Shown: positions 1 to 8,770 of the stretch, in pieces
Numbering within the stretch: the stretch's first letter is position 1
Layout of the letters: every line of letters starts with the position of its first letter
From: Chondromyces crocatus
GTDB lineage: Bacteria > Myxococcota_A > Polyangia > Polyangiales > Polyangiaceae
Length of the DNA: 64,000 bases
Direction of reading: 5' to 3'
NCBI RefSeq assembly: GCF_001189295.1
Contig: NZ_CP012159.1
Span: forward strand, 1,360,001 to 1,424,000
Made by a program: the position numbers and the translations under genes
Notes under the pieces: generated by a model
Databases searched by the model: none
Seen by the model: only the letters and a program-made list of their open reading frames with translations
What the model was told of the DNA's origin: nothing

Positions 1-428
1 AGCTCTCTCATGCAGCGGCCACCCCCTTCGAAGGCAAGCCGATGCCGGCGCCACCGCTGCGGCCATCGTCGCCCGGGATGCCGGCGGTAGCGCCACCGAT
101 GCGGCCGTCATCGCCCGGGATGCCGGCGGTGGCGCCGCCGATGCGGCCATCGTCGCCCGGGATGCCAGCGGTGTCGCCGCCGATGCGGCCGTCATCGCCC
201 GGGATGCCAGCGGTGCCTCCGGGTGACCTCGATTTCGAGGATGCTGCCGGGACACGACCTGCACCGGTGGCGTCGTCGGGGGGCCAGTCGAGGGACTTCT
301 TGGACGTCGTGGGAACCATGGCGGGACCTCCTGTCCTCTCGGCAGACGAGATTGCGCAGTGGCCTCCTGGACTGGGTGCAACATTTCTCGCGGCCATGGC
401 TGAAGCAGGAGCGCTGTCGGCGCCGTGA
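1..428 (+). CDS. C-terminal end of a proline-rich tandem-repeat protein (5' end outside window)
   Basis: The reading frame is open from the left edge (frame starting at base 3) to the stop at 426-428, so the start probably lies upstream of the window; an ATG at 42 would give 128 aa. The visible protein has four 14-residue repeats of the type RPSSPGMPAVAPP, then a non-repetitive tail of about 67 residues containing FLDVVGTM and AQWPPGLGATFLAAM. I recognise no domain. The repeats look like a flexible extension attached to a small C-terminal element. Another frame could be used in so GC-rich a sequence, so confidence is modest. Confidence 0.4.
   Translation, partial: LSHAAATPFEGKPMPAPPLRPSSPGMPAVAPPMRPSSPGMPAVAPPMRPSSPGMPAVSPPMRPSSPGMPAVPPGDLDFEDAAGTRPAPVASSGGQSRDFLDVVGTMAGPPVLSADEIAQWPPGLGATFLAAMAEAGALSAP
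57..224 (+). repeat. 42-bp tandem repeat, 4 units
   Basis: Four near-identical 42-bp units lie end to end, each encoding 14 residues (L/M-RPSSPGMPAV-A/S/P-PP or PG). Unit length is a multiple of three, so copy-number change would keep the frame. Differences between units are few, which points to recent expansion or ongoing homogenisation. Confidence 0.85.
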
Positions 429-524
429 GCGCAGGGGGCCGCTCCGCCGAGGGCGGTGCGCCCTGCGCTGCGTTTCAAGAAATGGCAGGGAATCCGAGCG
501 GCATGGGATGTCGACCGACGCGCT

Positions 525-2444
525 CTATTTCGACAGGACGCCGAAGGCGACGAGCATGGCGACGACGATGCCCATGATGCTCTCGCCGGCGATGAGACCC
601 GAGGCGACGGGTACGGTCGCGCCTTCGGCGAGGTCGGCGCGGCGGCGTCGGACCAGCTCGGCGATGAGGGCGCCGAGGAACATGGCGATGGCGTTGGCAC
701 CTGGCACGACGAGGGCGATGCCGAGGCCGGAGGCCGTGGGGATGAAGGCGCGGACCTTGGGCGAGGCGTAGCGCTCGGCGAGGGTGAGGATGGCGCCGAG
801 GGCGAGGCCGACGACGATGCCGATCTTGGCGGTGGGCTCGAGACCGGAGAGGCCGGCGGTGAGCGCCTTGGAGACGCCGGCCCAGACCTGCACGGCAGGG
901 GCAGGGAACTCGGCGGAGCCGAGGGCGTCGACGCTCGGGATGAGCAGGTTGAAGGCCGGGACGACGACGGCGGCGCCGGCGAGGACACCGAAGAGCTGGG
1001 CGAAGAGCTGCTGCCGCGGGTTCGCGCCGAGCAGGTAGCCGCTCTTGAGGTCGGTGAGCAGGTCGGCGGCGTGGAGGCCGACGCCGCCGGTGACGTTGGC
1101 GCCCATGATGTTGGCGGGCACGTTGCCAGGGACGAGGCCGCCGTAGACGAGCTGGGTCACCGGGCCGAGGGCCTTGGTCGGCGTCACGTCGGTCTCGCCG
1201 GTCACGCGCGCGGCGACGACGCCCATGATGAGCGCGAGCGGCAGCGCCACGATGCCAGCCCACCAGGGGATGCCGAAGAGGTAGGCCATGAGGAAGACCA
1301 TGATCGGGCCGAGCGCGAGGAAGCCCGCGGGAAACCACCAGGAGGGGCACTCGATGTCGGCGAGGGGATCCTCGACCACGGGGCCGCGGTTGGGGCGCAC
1401 GAGCGCGATCAGGCCGGAGAAGGAGCGGGCCACGCTGCGCCACTGGAAGGCAAAGGAGAGCAGGCCCGAGGAGAGGAGGATCGCGGCGCCCGGCCAGAGC
1501 GTCCACTGCACGATGGCCTTGTAGCTGGCGACGGCGATGACGCCCTGCTCGAGGAGGGCGGGGGCGATCATGCCGTAGGTGATGATGGCGCCGAGCAAGA
1601 GCGACCAGCCGGTGCGGAAGCCCATGAGGGCGCCGGCGCCGACGAGGATGAGGCTCCCGTCGATGCTCATGGTCCAGTCGGCGGCGGAGTGGCCGCGCCA
1701 GCCGAAGGGCAGGTGGATGGACTTCGGCAGGTTGAAGGGGATCCAGGCGGCCTTGGCGTCACGGAAGAAGGCGACGATGGCGCCGACGAGGGCCGTCCAG
1801 CCGAGCATGCGCGCCTTGTCGGACTTGCCGTGGGCGCCGTGCATGGAGCGGATGGTCTCGGCGGTGGCGGTGCCGGTGGGGAAGGGGAGGGCCTCGATGT
1901 TGATGAGCTGGCGCTTGATGGGGATGGCGGCGAAGACGCCGAGGGCGGCGATGACCGCGAACCAGGCGAACATCCAGCCCGAGTCGGGGCGGGTGCCGGT
2001 GAGCATGAGCAGGGCGGGAATCGCGGCCATGTTGCCGCCGCCGGTCATGTAGCCGGCCGCCGAGGCCACCGATCCCATGGCGTTGTTCTCGAGCATGGAG
2101 AACTCGCCCCGGGTGAGGTTCACCGAGCGGAGGGCACGGAACAGGGCGTAGGCGAGGATGCAGGCGGTGACGGTGACGCCGAGGCTCCAGCCGGTCTTGA
2201 GGACGACATAGAGGTTCGACAGGCACATGATGGCGCCGATGACCATGCCGGAGAGGACCGCGCGCACCGTGAGCTGTGGGACGCCGCGCTGGTAGACGGT
2301 CTCCAGCCAGCGGCGCTCCGGATCCGGGGACTCCGGAGTCCCCGAGGGCGCTGCCGTGGGCGCGTGCGGGTCGGCGGCTCCCGGCGAGGACGCTTCGGTG
2401 TCGTTCGGTGGCGTCGGCGGAGCCGCTTCGGGGGTTCCGTGCAT
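525..2444 (-). CDS. OPT family oligopeptide transporter
   Basis: A 639-aa polytopic inner-membrane protein resembling the prokaryotic oligopeptide transporter (OPT) family, whose members import small peptides or metal chelates by secondary transport. The first 65 residues are a Pro/Ala/Ser-rich cytosolic leader; the rest is a series of hydrophobic segments separated by short loops. Family-like stretches include GMVIGAIMCLSNLYVVLKTG near the first membrane segment, EFSMLENNAMGSVASAAGYM and FPTGTATAETIRSMH. Length is typical of bacterial members. It starts at an ATG with no strong ribosome-binding site. No soluble partner is adjacent, in keeping with the single-protein nature of OPT carriers. 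The substrate cannot be told from sequence. Confidence 0.9.
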   Translation of the reverse strand: MHGTPEAAPPTPPNDTEASSPGAADPHAPTAAPSGTPESPDPERRWLETVYQRGVPQLTVRAVLSGMVIGAIMCLSNLYVVLKTGWSLGVTVTACILAYALFRALRSVNLTRGEFSMLENNAMGSVASAAGYMTGGGNMAAIPALLMLTGTRPDSGWMFAWFAVIAALGVFAAIPIKRQLINIEALPFPTGTATAETIRSMHGAHGKSDKARMLGWTALVGAIVAFFRDAKAAWIPFNLPKSIHLPFGWRGHSAADWTMSIDGSLILVGAGALMGFRTGWSLLLGAIITYGMIAPALLEQGVIAVASYKAIVQWTLWPGAAILLSSGLLSFAFQWRSVARSFSGLIALVRPNRGPVVEDPLADIECPSWWFPAGFLALGPIMVFLMAYLFGIPWWAGIVALPLALIMGVVAARVTGETDVTPTKALGPVTQLVYGGLVPGNVPANIMGANVTGGVGLHAADLLTDLKSGYLLGANPRQQLFAQLFGVLAGAAVVVPAFNLLIPSVDALGSAEFPAPAVQVWAGVSKALTAGLSGLEPTAKIGIVVGLALGAILTLAERYASPKVRAFIPTASGLGIALVVPGANAIAMFLGALIAELVRRRRADLAEGATVPVASGLIAGESIMGIVVAMLVAFGVLSK

Positions 2445-2567
2445 CGCGCTACCATCGCACGAGGGGCACGTGCTCGGGGAGGCGTGATCAGGCGTCCCGA
2501 GCGGCGCTGGCGCGGTCCTTCGGGCGATGGGCCGAGATCGATGCGCGCCCGCGCCTCTCGGCTCGGC

Positions 2568-3734
2568 TCACTCGCGGACGTCCATCTCGACGATCGCGGC
2601 CGGGTGGCCTTTCCCGAGGTAGGCCCGCGCGCCCTCGTCGTCGTTCAGGAGGGCGAGGAAGAACGCCGAGGTGTAGGCCGCGGTGATGGCCCGGGCCTGC
2701 GTGATGTCGAGGTAGGTGAAGGGCTCGCCGTCGGTCTGGCGGACATCGGCGGAGCAGCCCGCGTCGAAGCTTTCGACGATGCCGCAGATGTCGGTGAAGG
2801 ACCAGTGGCCGGCGTCCTTGATCTCGGCCTTCCACGCGGGCTTCTGGGCCGCCTGGAAATTCTGGCGGATGAAGTCGTTGCCGATCTCGGTGATGCTGTT
2901 GTCTTCGGTGGCGACCATGAAGAAAAGGGGCTTCTGGATGTCGCTCATGCTGACGCCCGGGAGCAGCGGGTTGTCGATGGGGACGGCGATGGCGACGCCG
3001 CCGCGAGGCCGTGGATCTTGGGCGAGCACGACGCCGGTGGTGATGCCGCCGAAGCTGTGACCGAAGACGCCGACGCGGTCGGGATCGAACCGGCCCTGGA
3101 GTTCGACGGGGAGTTCGGCGGGCGCGGCGTCGAGGAGGCGATCGAGCGTGTACCGGATGTCGGCGGCGCGCACGGCGAGGAAGTCGGCATCGAGGGGGGC
3201 GGCGTTGCCGGCGAGGTCGTCGAGGAGGGTGCCGCCCGCGTGATCCGGGGCGACGACGGCGATGCCGTGGCTGGCGAGGCGCTCGGCGACGGTGGCGATG
3301 GAGTAGCGGGTGCAGTTGTAACAGTGGGAGAAGGCGACGAGCGGGAAGCGGTCCCCGCTTGCGGGAAGTGCCCCGCTCGCGGCGTGGAAGATGCGGGTCG
3401 TGCCGGGATCGGGGGCCTTCGCGATGAGGGCCGCGAGCTGTTCCTGTTCGCCGCCGGTGGTCGCGAAATCCTCGAGCGGGTGGCCCGCTTCCGCGAGGGC
3501 GCGGCTGCTCTCGGCCGCGGGATACCAGAGCTCGACGCGGAGGATCCGGCTGCGGCTGGCGTCGTCGACGCCGAAGGTGTGGCGACCCACGGGGTGAGGG
3601 CCGGCGCTCTCGACGGCGTGCGGCGTCTCGGGGGTGGGCTCGGGATCGGTGGACGCGTCGTCCCCGCAGCCGACGAGGGCGGGGGTCGCGAGGAGACCGG
3701 CGAGGAGGACGAGGGAAGGGGCTCGGAGCGCCAT
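2568..3734 (-). CDS. Alpha/beta-hydrolase lipoprotein (PAF-acetylhydrolase / dienelactone-hydrolase-like)
   Basis: This 388-aa protein begins with a lipoprotein signal peptide ending in LVGC (Cys23), followed by an acidic linker, so it is probably a lipid-anchored envelope protein. The mature part has the alpha/beta-hydrolase layout: VELWYPA near the start, PLVAFSHC preceding the oxyanion region, the nucleophile elbow GHSFGG (catalytic Ser), and a late GHWSFTD that can supply the catalytic His. WYP plus GHSFGG resembles the bacterial platelet-activating-factor acetylhydrolase-like group. The substrate is unknown; an ester hydrolase or lipase role is inferred. It stands alone, 123 bases upstream of the OPT gene on the same strand. 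Confidence 0.85.
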   Translation of the reverse strand: MALRAPSLVLLAGLLATPALVGCGDDASTDPEPTPETPHAVESAGPHPVGRHTFGVDDASRSRILRVELWYPAAESSRALAEAGHPLEDFATTGGEQEQLAALIAKAPDPGTTRIFHAASGALPASGDRFPLVAFSHCYNCTRYSIATVAERLASHGIAVVAPDHAGGTLLDDLAGNAAPLDADFLAVRAADIRYTLDRLLDAAPAELPVELQGRFDPDRVGVFGHSFGGITTGVVLAQDPRPRGGVAIAVPIDNPLLPGVSMSDIQKPLFFMVATEDNSITEIGNDFIRQNFQAAQKPAWKAEIKDAGHWSFTDICGIVESFDAGCSADVRQTDGEPFTYLDITQARAITAAYTSAFFLALLNDDEGARAYLGKGHPAAIVEMDVRE

Positions 3735-3918
3735 CGGGACCGGGTATCAGGGCGCTCCACGGTCAGCAAGGGTGCGCCAGGGGGAGAAGGTGGTGTCTTT
3801 CGCCATGGAGGGCCAGGGCCCCGGATTTCCGCGGGATCGGCACGGCTGGCGGCTCTTCGCCATCCCCCTGGAGCGGCTTGCGAGGGGGGGACGTTCGTGG
3901 TGACCATCCGCGCGGCCC

Positions 3919-4399
3919 ATGGCGAGGATAAGCTTCACGCAGAACCTGGAGCGGCACGTCGGCGCGTCCAGAGTGCCTGTGGGTGCAGCACCACAACGGC
4001 GTGTTCCGGTCGACGGACGCGGGGTTGCACTGGGAGGACATCCAGAACGCCGCGCCTTCGGTCTTCGGCTTCGCGGTCGCGGTGCACCCCGAGGACCCGG
4101 ACACGGCGTGGCTGGTGCCGGCGGTGAAGGACGAGACGCGGGTGCCCGTGGACGCGAAGGTGGTGGTGGCGCGGACGCGCGACGGCGGGCGGAGCTGGGC
4201 GGTGTTGCGCGAGGGGCTGCCGCAGGAGCACGCCTACGACATCACGTACCGGCACGCGCTCGATGTGGACGCTTCGAATGACCGGCTGGCGTTCGGGAGC
4301 ACGACGGGCTCGCTCTGGACGACGGAAAACCAGGGGGATGCGTGGCAGGCGATCTCTCACCACCTGCCGCCGATCCACTGCGTGCGCTTCGAGGCGTGA
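3919..4399 (+). pseudogene. Deletion-fused remnant: MoaD/ThiS-like N-terminus joined out of frame to a BNR/sialidase-like C-terminus
   Basis: From the ATG at 3919 the frame reads MARISFTQNLERHV, the usual opening of small MoaD/ThiS-like proteins that I recall being encoded next to BNR-repeat (VPS10/sialidase-like) genes. About 20 codons later this frame becomes nonsense, and a second frame takes over from about 3974, giving WVQHHNGVFRSTDAG and then about 130 residues of a BNR-type beta-propeller C-terminus (RTRDGGRSW, TTENQGDAW), ending at 4399. Both expected partners are therefore truncated and joined by a deletion. A GTG at 3983 could give a 138-aa fragment, too short for a propeller. A functional product is unlikely. 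Confidence 0.6.
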
Positions 4400-4412
4400 G
4401 AGCGGGGCTGGA

Positions 4413-4835
4413 TCAGGTGCGTGCGGCGAGGGCGATCTTGCCGAGCTGGGCGACGTTGGGGGGGCCGCCGATGTCGTCGAAGTGATCGACCCAGCGCCAC
4501 GCCTCGAATTCGTCGTTGGGCTGCACGGTGTCGGTATCCACGTCGGCCACGAACACGAAGTTGAGATGCATGCCCTTGCTCCCGGCGATGTGCTCCTCGT
4601 AGCCGATGAGGCCTGGCGGCGTGCCCTCGACGTCGCTGACGACGGGGAAGCGGCCTTCGAGCCCCGTCTCTTCGCGCAGCTCGCGCTTTGCTGCTTCGAG
4701 GGGGGTCTCGTCGGCGAGCAGCTCGCCTCCCGGCGGCAGCCAGATGCCCAGGCGGCGGTGGTGGATGAGCAGGACGCGGCCCTGGTAGCGGGGGTAGATG
4801 GCGACGGAGAAGGCGCGGCGTAGGGTCATGGGCAT
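4413..4835 (-). CDS. Nudix hydrolase
   Basis: A 140-aa protein with a clear Nudix box: GGELLADETPLEAAKRELRE followed by ETGL fits GX5EX7REUXEEXGU, and the RE..EE glutamates that bind the divalent metal are present. Nudix enzymes cleave nucleoside diphosphates linked to another moiety. IYPRYQGRVLLIHHRRLG lies just upstream of the box, and an NPxY-like segment is absent, so the substrate is open. Two ATG codons (4835 and 4829, MPMT) are possible starts. The much longer open frame upstream is antisense to the M20 peptidase gene and is not believed. It is divergent from that gene, with 48 bases between starts. Confidence 0.88.
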   Translation of the reverse strand: MPMTLRRAFSVAIYPRYQGRVLLIHHRRLGIWLPPGGELLADETPLEAAKRELREETGLEGRFPVVSDVEGTPPGLIGYEEHIAGSKGMHLNFVFVADVDTDTVQPNDEFEAWRWVDHFDDIGGPPNVAQLGKIALAART

Positions 4836-4883
4836 GGGTCGCGAAGATGGTCGATGGAGCGACCTGGGGCTTACCATGGGGGC

Positions 4884-6377
4884 ATGCCGCGACGCAGGAT
4901 GGAACCGAGGGCAGCTGGGGCCTTTCGTCGGGCGCTGCCAGGTGTGGCGAGCGGGCTCGCCTTGTGGATCGCGCTCTCGTGCGCCGCCGGGGAGGGGCAG
5001 CCACCACGTTTTCCGCGGCCTCCGGGCGACGCGGCGCAGGCTGCGGCGCCGCACCGGCAGGTGCTCCGGGCGATCTACGAGGAGCTGATCGAGATCGACA
5101 CCACCGAGGCGCGGGGGAGCTGCACCGAGGCGGCGCAAGCGATGGCGTCGCGGCTGCTCGCCGCAGGGTTTCCGGCGAAGGACGTGCAGGTGCTGGTCCA
5201 CCCGGACAACGCGCGGAAGGGCAACCTGGTGGCGCGGTTGCGTGGCACGGGGGCGAAGCGGCCGTTGCTGCTGCTCGCACACCTCGATGTCGTGGAGGCC
5301 TTGCGGCGAGACTGGTCGCCGGACCTCGACCCGTTCCAGCTCGTCGAGCGGGACGGCTTCTTCTACGGCCGGGGGACCTCGGACGACAAGGCGATGGCCG
5401 CGATCTTCGTGGCGAACCTCGTCCGCTACAAGCAGGAGGGGCTCGTGCCGGACCGCGATCTGATCGTGGCCCTCACCGCCGACGAGGAGGGCGGTGCGCA
5501 CAACGGGGTGGCGTGGCTGCTTGCGAACCACCGGGGTCTGATCGACGCGGAGCTCGGCCTGAACGAGGGGGCAGGTGGGCGCTTTCGACAGGGGAAGCGG
5601 CTGTTCAACGGCGTCCAGGCGAGCGAGAAGGTGTTCCAGAGCTTCGCGCTGGAGACGATCAACAAAGGCGGACACAGCGCGCTGCCCGTCAAGGACAACG
5701 CCATCTACCGGCTCGCGTCGGCGCTCTCGCGGCTCTCGACATTCGATTTCCCGGTGAGCTTGAGCGAGGTGACGCGCACCTACTTCGCGCGGATGGCTCC
5801 GCTGGAGGAGGCGTCGACGTCGGCGGACATGAAGGCCGTACTGGCGACACCGCCAGAGCCTGGAGCGGTCGCGCGGCTCTCGGCGTCGGCCTACTACAAC
5901 GCCTTGATGCGGACGACCTGCGTGGCGACGCAGCTCGAAGGCGGGCACGCGGAGAACGCGCTGCCGCAGACGGCACGCGCCGTGGTGAACTGCCGCATCT
6001 TGCCGCACGAGTCGGTCGCCGAGGTGGAGCGCACGCTGATCCGCGTGGTGGGCGACGACGAGGTCCGCATCACGAAGGTGATGGCGCCTCAGCCGAGCCC
6101 GCCGTCGCCGCTCACGCCGTCGGTGATGCAGCCCCTCGAAGCCATCACCCGGGCGCTGTGGCCAGGCGTGCCGGTGATCCCGATCATGGGCACGGGCGCG
6201 ACCGATAGCCTCTACCTTCGGCGGGCAGGGATCCCGATGTACGGGGTCTCGGGGCTGTTCTCGGACATCGACGACGTGAGGGCGCACGGCAAGGACGAGC
6301 GCCTCGGCGTCAGCGCGCTCTACGAAGGCCAGGAGTTCCTGTACCGCTTCGTGAAGTCGCTCGCCGGTGGTGGTTGA
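4884..6377 (+). CDS. M20/M25/M40 family zinc peptidase, lipoprotein
   Basis: The 497-aa product is a di-zinc peptidase or amidohydrolase of the M20 family. Metal and catalytic motifs occur in order: LLAHLDVVE (His and Asp), GTSDDKAM (bridging Asp), TADEEGG (general base and metal Glu), and HSAL in the lid domain. The ATG at 4884 follows a G-rich stretch and gives a lipoprotein signal ending IALSC, whereas the ATG 30 bases upstream would spoil the signal peptide, so the later start is chosen. The enzyme is probably envelope-anchored and acts on peptides or N-acyl amino acids. A metallo-beta-lactamase lipoprotein follows 86 bases downstream on the same strand. Confidence 0.9.
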   Translation: MPRRRMEPRAAGAFRRALPGVASGLALWIALSCAAGEGQPPRFPRPPGDAAQAAAPHRQVLRAIYEELIEIDTTEARGSCTEAAQAMASRLLAAGFPAKDVQVLVHPDNARKGNLVARLRGTGAKRPLLLLAHLDVVEALRRDWSPDLDPFQLVERDGFFYGRGTSDDKAMAAIFVANLVRYKQEGLVPDRDLIVALTADEEGGAHNGVAWLLANHRGLIDAELGLNEGAGGRFRQGKRLFNGVQASEKVFQSFALETINKGGHSALPVKDNAIYRLASALSRLSTFDFPVSLSEVTRTYFARMAPLEEASTSADMKAVLATPPEPGAVARLSASAYYNALMRTTCVATQLEGGHAENALPQTARAVVNCRILPHESVAEVERTLIRVVGDDEVRITKVMAPQPSPPSPLTPSVMQPLEAITRALWPGVPVIPIMGTGATDSLYLRRAGIPMYGVSGLFSDIDDVRAHGKDERLGVSALYEGQEFLYRFVKSLAGGG

Positions 6378-6463
6378 GCCCACGCGCCGGAGCGCTCGAA
6401 GCCCAGCGGTGTGTGACGGCCCGCGTGCCCGTCACCCTGCACGAGGTGTGCTACACGCCGCGG

Positions 6464-7405
6464 ATGACGCGCGCTGTCCTGGCGATCCTCTGGCTCCTCC
6501 CCTCACTCGCCCTCGTGAGCGTCGCCTGCGGAGGCAGCGAGCACGTGACGGAGGTCGCAAGCGTCTCGTCGACGACGAGCGCTCCTGGCGTGGCGTCTCG
6601 GAGCGCGCCCGCCGCTGTCGTGCAGGTGAAGGGCGGGGAGGCGGCGGGGGCGCTGCCCGCTTCGGCCGAAGGGCTGCCGGAGACGAAGCTTTCCGAGGAT
6701 CTGGTGATCCGGCAGCTCGCGCCCGACGTGCACCTGATCACGCACACCTTCCCCTGGCCGGCCAATGCGCTGCTCGTCGAGATGGCGAACGGGGACCTGG
6801 TGCTCTGCGACCCGACGTACACGGTCGACGCCATGCGGCTCGTGCTCGCGTGGATGGATGAGCGCTACGGGAAACGTCGCATCGTCGCGCTCAACACGCA
6901 CTTCCACATCGACCGCGTGGGCGGGAATGCCGCCCTCCTGGAACGCGGGATCCCGGTGTACGGATCGGATCTCACGGCGCGCCTCGTCACCACGCGCAGC
7001 GAGGCCCACCGCGCCTGGGTGCGCGCGAGCGTGGACGATGGCGCCATCGCTGCGGTGTTCGAGACGCAGCCCATGGTGCCACCCGACCGTGTCTTCCCGA
7101 TCGCGGAGGGGCTTTCGCTGACGTTCGGCGAAGAGAAGGTGGTGGTGCATCACCCGGGTCCAGGGCACGCACCGGACAACGTGGTCGTGTTCTTTCCAGC
7201 CCACCGCCTGCTCTTCGGCGGTTGTCTGGTCGCTGCGGGGGAGCGCATCGGCAACACCACGGACGGGGACCTCGCGCGCTGGGGAGATGCCATCCGAGAC
7301 CTCCAGCGGTTCAAGGCCTTCTCGATCGTCCCCGGGCACGGTAGCCGGCTGGATCCAGGCCTCCTCGACCACACCCTCGCGCTCCTCGCCAGCGCGAGCC
7401 CCTGA
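6464..7405 (+). CDS. Subclass B1-like metallo-beta-lactamase, lipoprotein
   Basis: A 313-aa protein with a signal peptide ending in SVAC (Cys22) and a linker of about 50 residues before the fold. All six zinc ligands of subclass B1 beta-lactamases can be placed: HFHID gives His146, His148 and Asp150; GPGHAPDNV gives His235; LFGGC gives Cys254; VPGHG gives His292. The Arg-Val-Gly-Gly after the first motif and the Cys ligand set it apart from glyoxalase-II-like relatives. Family members hydrolyse penicillins, cephalosporins and carbapenems in the periplasm. Activity here is inferred from complete ligands. A TTG at 6374 would extend the frame but hides the signal sequence. Confidence 0.85.
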   Translation: MTRAVLAILWLLPSLALVSVACGGSEHVTEVASVSSTTSAPGVASRSAPAAVVQVKGGEAAGALPASAEGLPETKLSEDLVIRQLAPDVHLITHTFPWPANALLVEMANGDLVLCDPTYTVDAMRLVLAWMDERYGKRRIVALNTHFHIDRVGGNAALLERGIPVYGSDLTARLVTTRSEAHRAWVRASVDDGAIAAVFETQPMVPPDRVFPIAEGLSLTFGEEKVVVHHPGPGHAPDNVVVFFPAHRLLFGGCLVAAGERIGNTTDGDLARWGDAIRDLQRFKAFSIVPGHGSRLDPGLLDHTLALLASASP

Positions 7406-7549
7406 GCGCGGACGGCGCAGTGCGCGGCAGAGGGCGCTTCCGTCGGGTCTGATGCCGTCGTCGGAGGTTCGCGGCAGAGCAAACACGGCCATGCTGCCCA
7501 CCACGAACCGGCGCAATCCCGGCTGTGCCCCTGGCATCGATCCGTACGT

Positions 7550-8608
7550 ATGGAACGCGCGGACCGGTGGCTCTCGCTGGTGCTGCGGGCGGTCTTGATC
7601 GGACTGTTCCTGTGGACGATCAAGGGGCTGCTCTCCAGCGTGGTGGTCGGCGCGATCTTCGCCGTGCTCTTGCATCCGTCCCACAGGCGATTGCAGCAGC
7701 GGCTGGGGCCGTACCACGCGCTCGGCCCGACCCTGCTCACCGCGGGCGCGGTGCTGGTGTTCATCCTCCCGCAGGCATTGATCGTCTCCCAGCTCGTCTC
7801 GAACGTTCACGACCTGCTCTCGCGTGACTGGTCGGGCGTGCTGGACCGGGCTCAGTTCTTCTTCGCGGAGCGCATGGCCTCGCTCTCGGGGACGTTCGGC
7901 GTGGAGGTGGTGGGGGCTCGGGGTTACCTCGACGAGGCGTTCGGCAGGCTCGGACGCGGCATCGCAGGGATGGCGGGTGGGGTCGCGACCTCGCTCCCGC
8001 AGCTTCTCGTCGACCTCTTCCTGTTCATCGTCTCGTTCTATTTCTTCCTCCGTGACGGCGACGCGCTCTCGCGCTGGGTGCAGCGGATGTCGCCGTTCTC
8101 GCCGGAGGAGACGCGCCTTCTCGCGGTGTCGGTGCGGGACACGGTGAACGGCGCCGTGCTGGGGCTCCTCGCGACCGCGCTGGTGCAGGGGGCACTGACG
8201 ACGCTCGCGCTGTCGGCGTTCGAGGTGCCCGGGGCACTTCTCTTCGGTGTCATCGCCACCTTGCTCTCGCTCTTGCCGCTGGTGGGGACGGCGCCGGTGA
8301 CGCTCGGAGCCGCGTTCTATCTCTGCCTCGTCGGACGCAACAGTGCGGCGCTCGGGATGCTCGTCGCCGCCGCGGTGATCGGGATCTCCGACAACGTGGT
8401 GCGCCCGTGGGTGCAGAGCGCTCAGGGAGGGATGCACCCCTTGCTGGCGCTGCTCAGCATCCTCGGAGGGCTCGATCTCTTCGGGCTCTCGGGCCTGTTC
8501 GTGGGACCCATCGTCGCCGCCGTCGCACTCTGGGCCGTCGACACCTACGCCGCGCTGCGGCTCCGGGTGGCGAGGCCAGGGAGGTGGGCTCCCCCGCCCT
8601 TTCAATGA
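7550..8608 (+). CDS. AI-2E family transporter (PerM/UPF0118)
   Basis: A 352-aa membrane protein with the AI-2E family arrangement: two hydrophobic segments at the N-terminus, a central soluble stretch rich in charged residues (about 100-180), then several further membrane helices. Family-like stretches are SFYFFLRDGDALSRW before the second membrane block and PLVGTAPVTLGAAFYL with GISDNVVRPW near the end. Members have been tied to autoinducer-2 export, Na+/H+ exchange or other efflux, so the substrate is open. It lies 144 bases after the beta-lactamase gene; there is no overlap and no evidence of co-function. Confidence 0.9.
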   Translation: MERADRWLSLVLRAVLIGLFLWTIKGLLSSVVVGAIFAVLLHPSHRRLQQRLGPYHALGPTLLTAGAVLVFILPQALIVSQLVSNVHDLLSRDWSGVLDRAQFFFAERMASLSGTFGVEVVGARGYLDEAFGRLGRGIAGMAGGVATSLPQLLVDLFLFIVSFYFFLRDGDALSRWVQRMSPFSPEETRLLAVSVRDTVNGAVLGLLATALVQGALTTLALSAFEVPGALLFGVIATLLSLLPLVGTAPVTLGAAFYLCLVGRNSAALGMLVAAAVIGISDNVVRPWVQSAQGGMHPLLALLSILGGLDLFGLSGLFVGPIVAAVALWAVDTYAALRLRVARPGRWAPPPFQ

Positions 8609-8770
8609 GGGACAAAGCGCCACGAATGCGGTGTGGGGACGGGGCAAAAAGCCACGTTGTGATCAGCGAAAAACGGCTGGATTCAGCGATTGAAGTACGC
8701 ACTGCACAATTCACCGTGCGTCATGGCTATCAGCTTGATCTTCGGCGAGCTGTATGGCTCCACTGTAAAG

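Noticed and set aside
456..4127. 1223-aa plus-strand open frame
   Set aside because: It is antisense to the OPT transporter and hydrolase genes; composition is Gly/Asp/Glu/Ala/Arg with no domain. Such frames arise from high GC at third codon positions.
4836..6383. N-terminal extension of the Nudix protein to 656 aa
   Set aside because: The extension is antisense to the M20 peptidase gene and has no domain; the Nudix fold is complete from 4835 or 4829.
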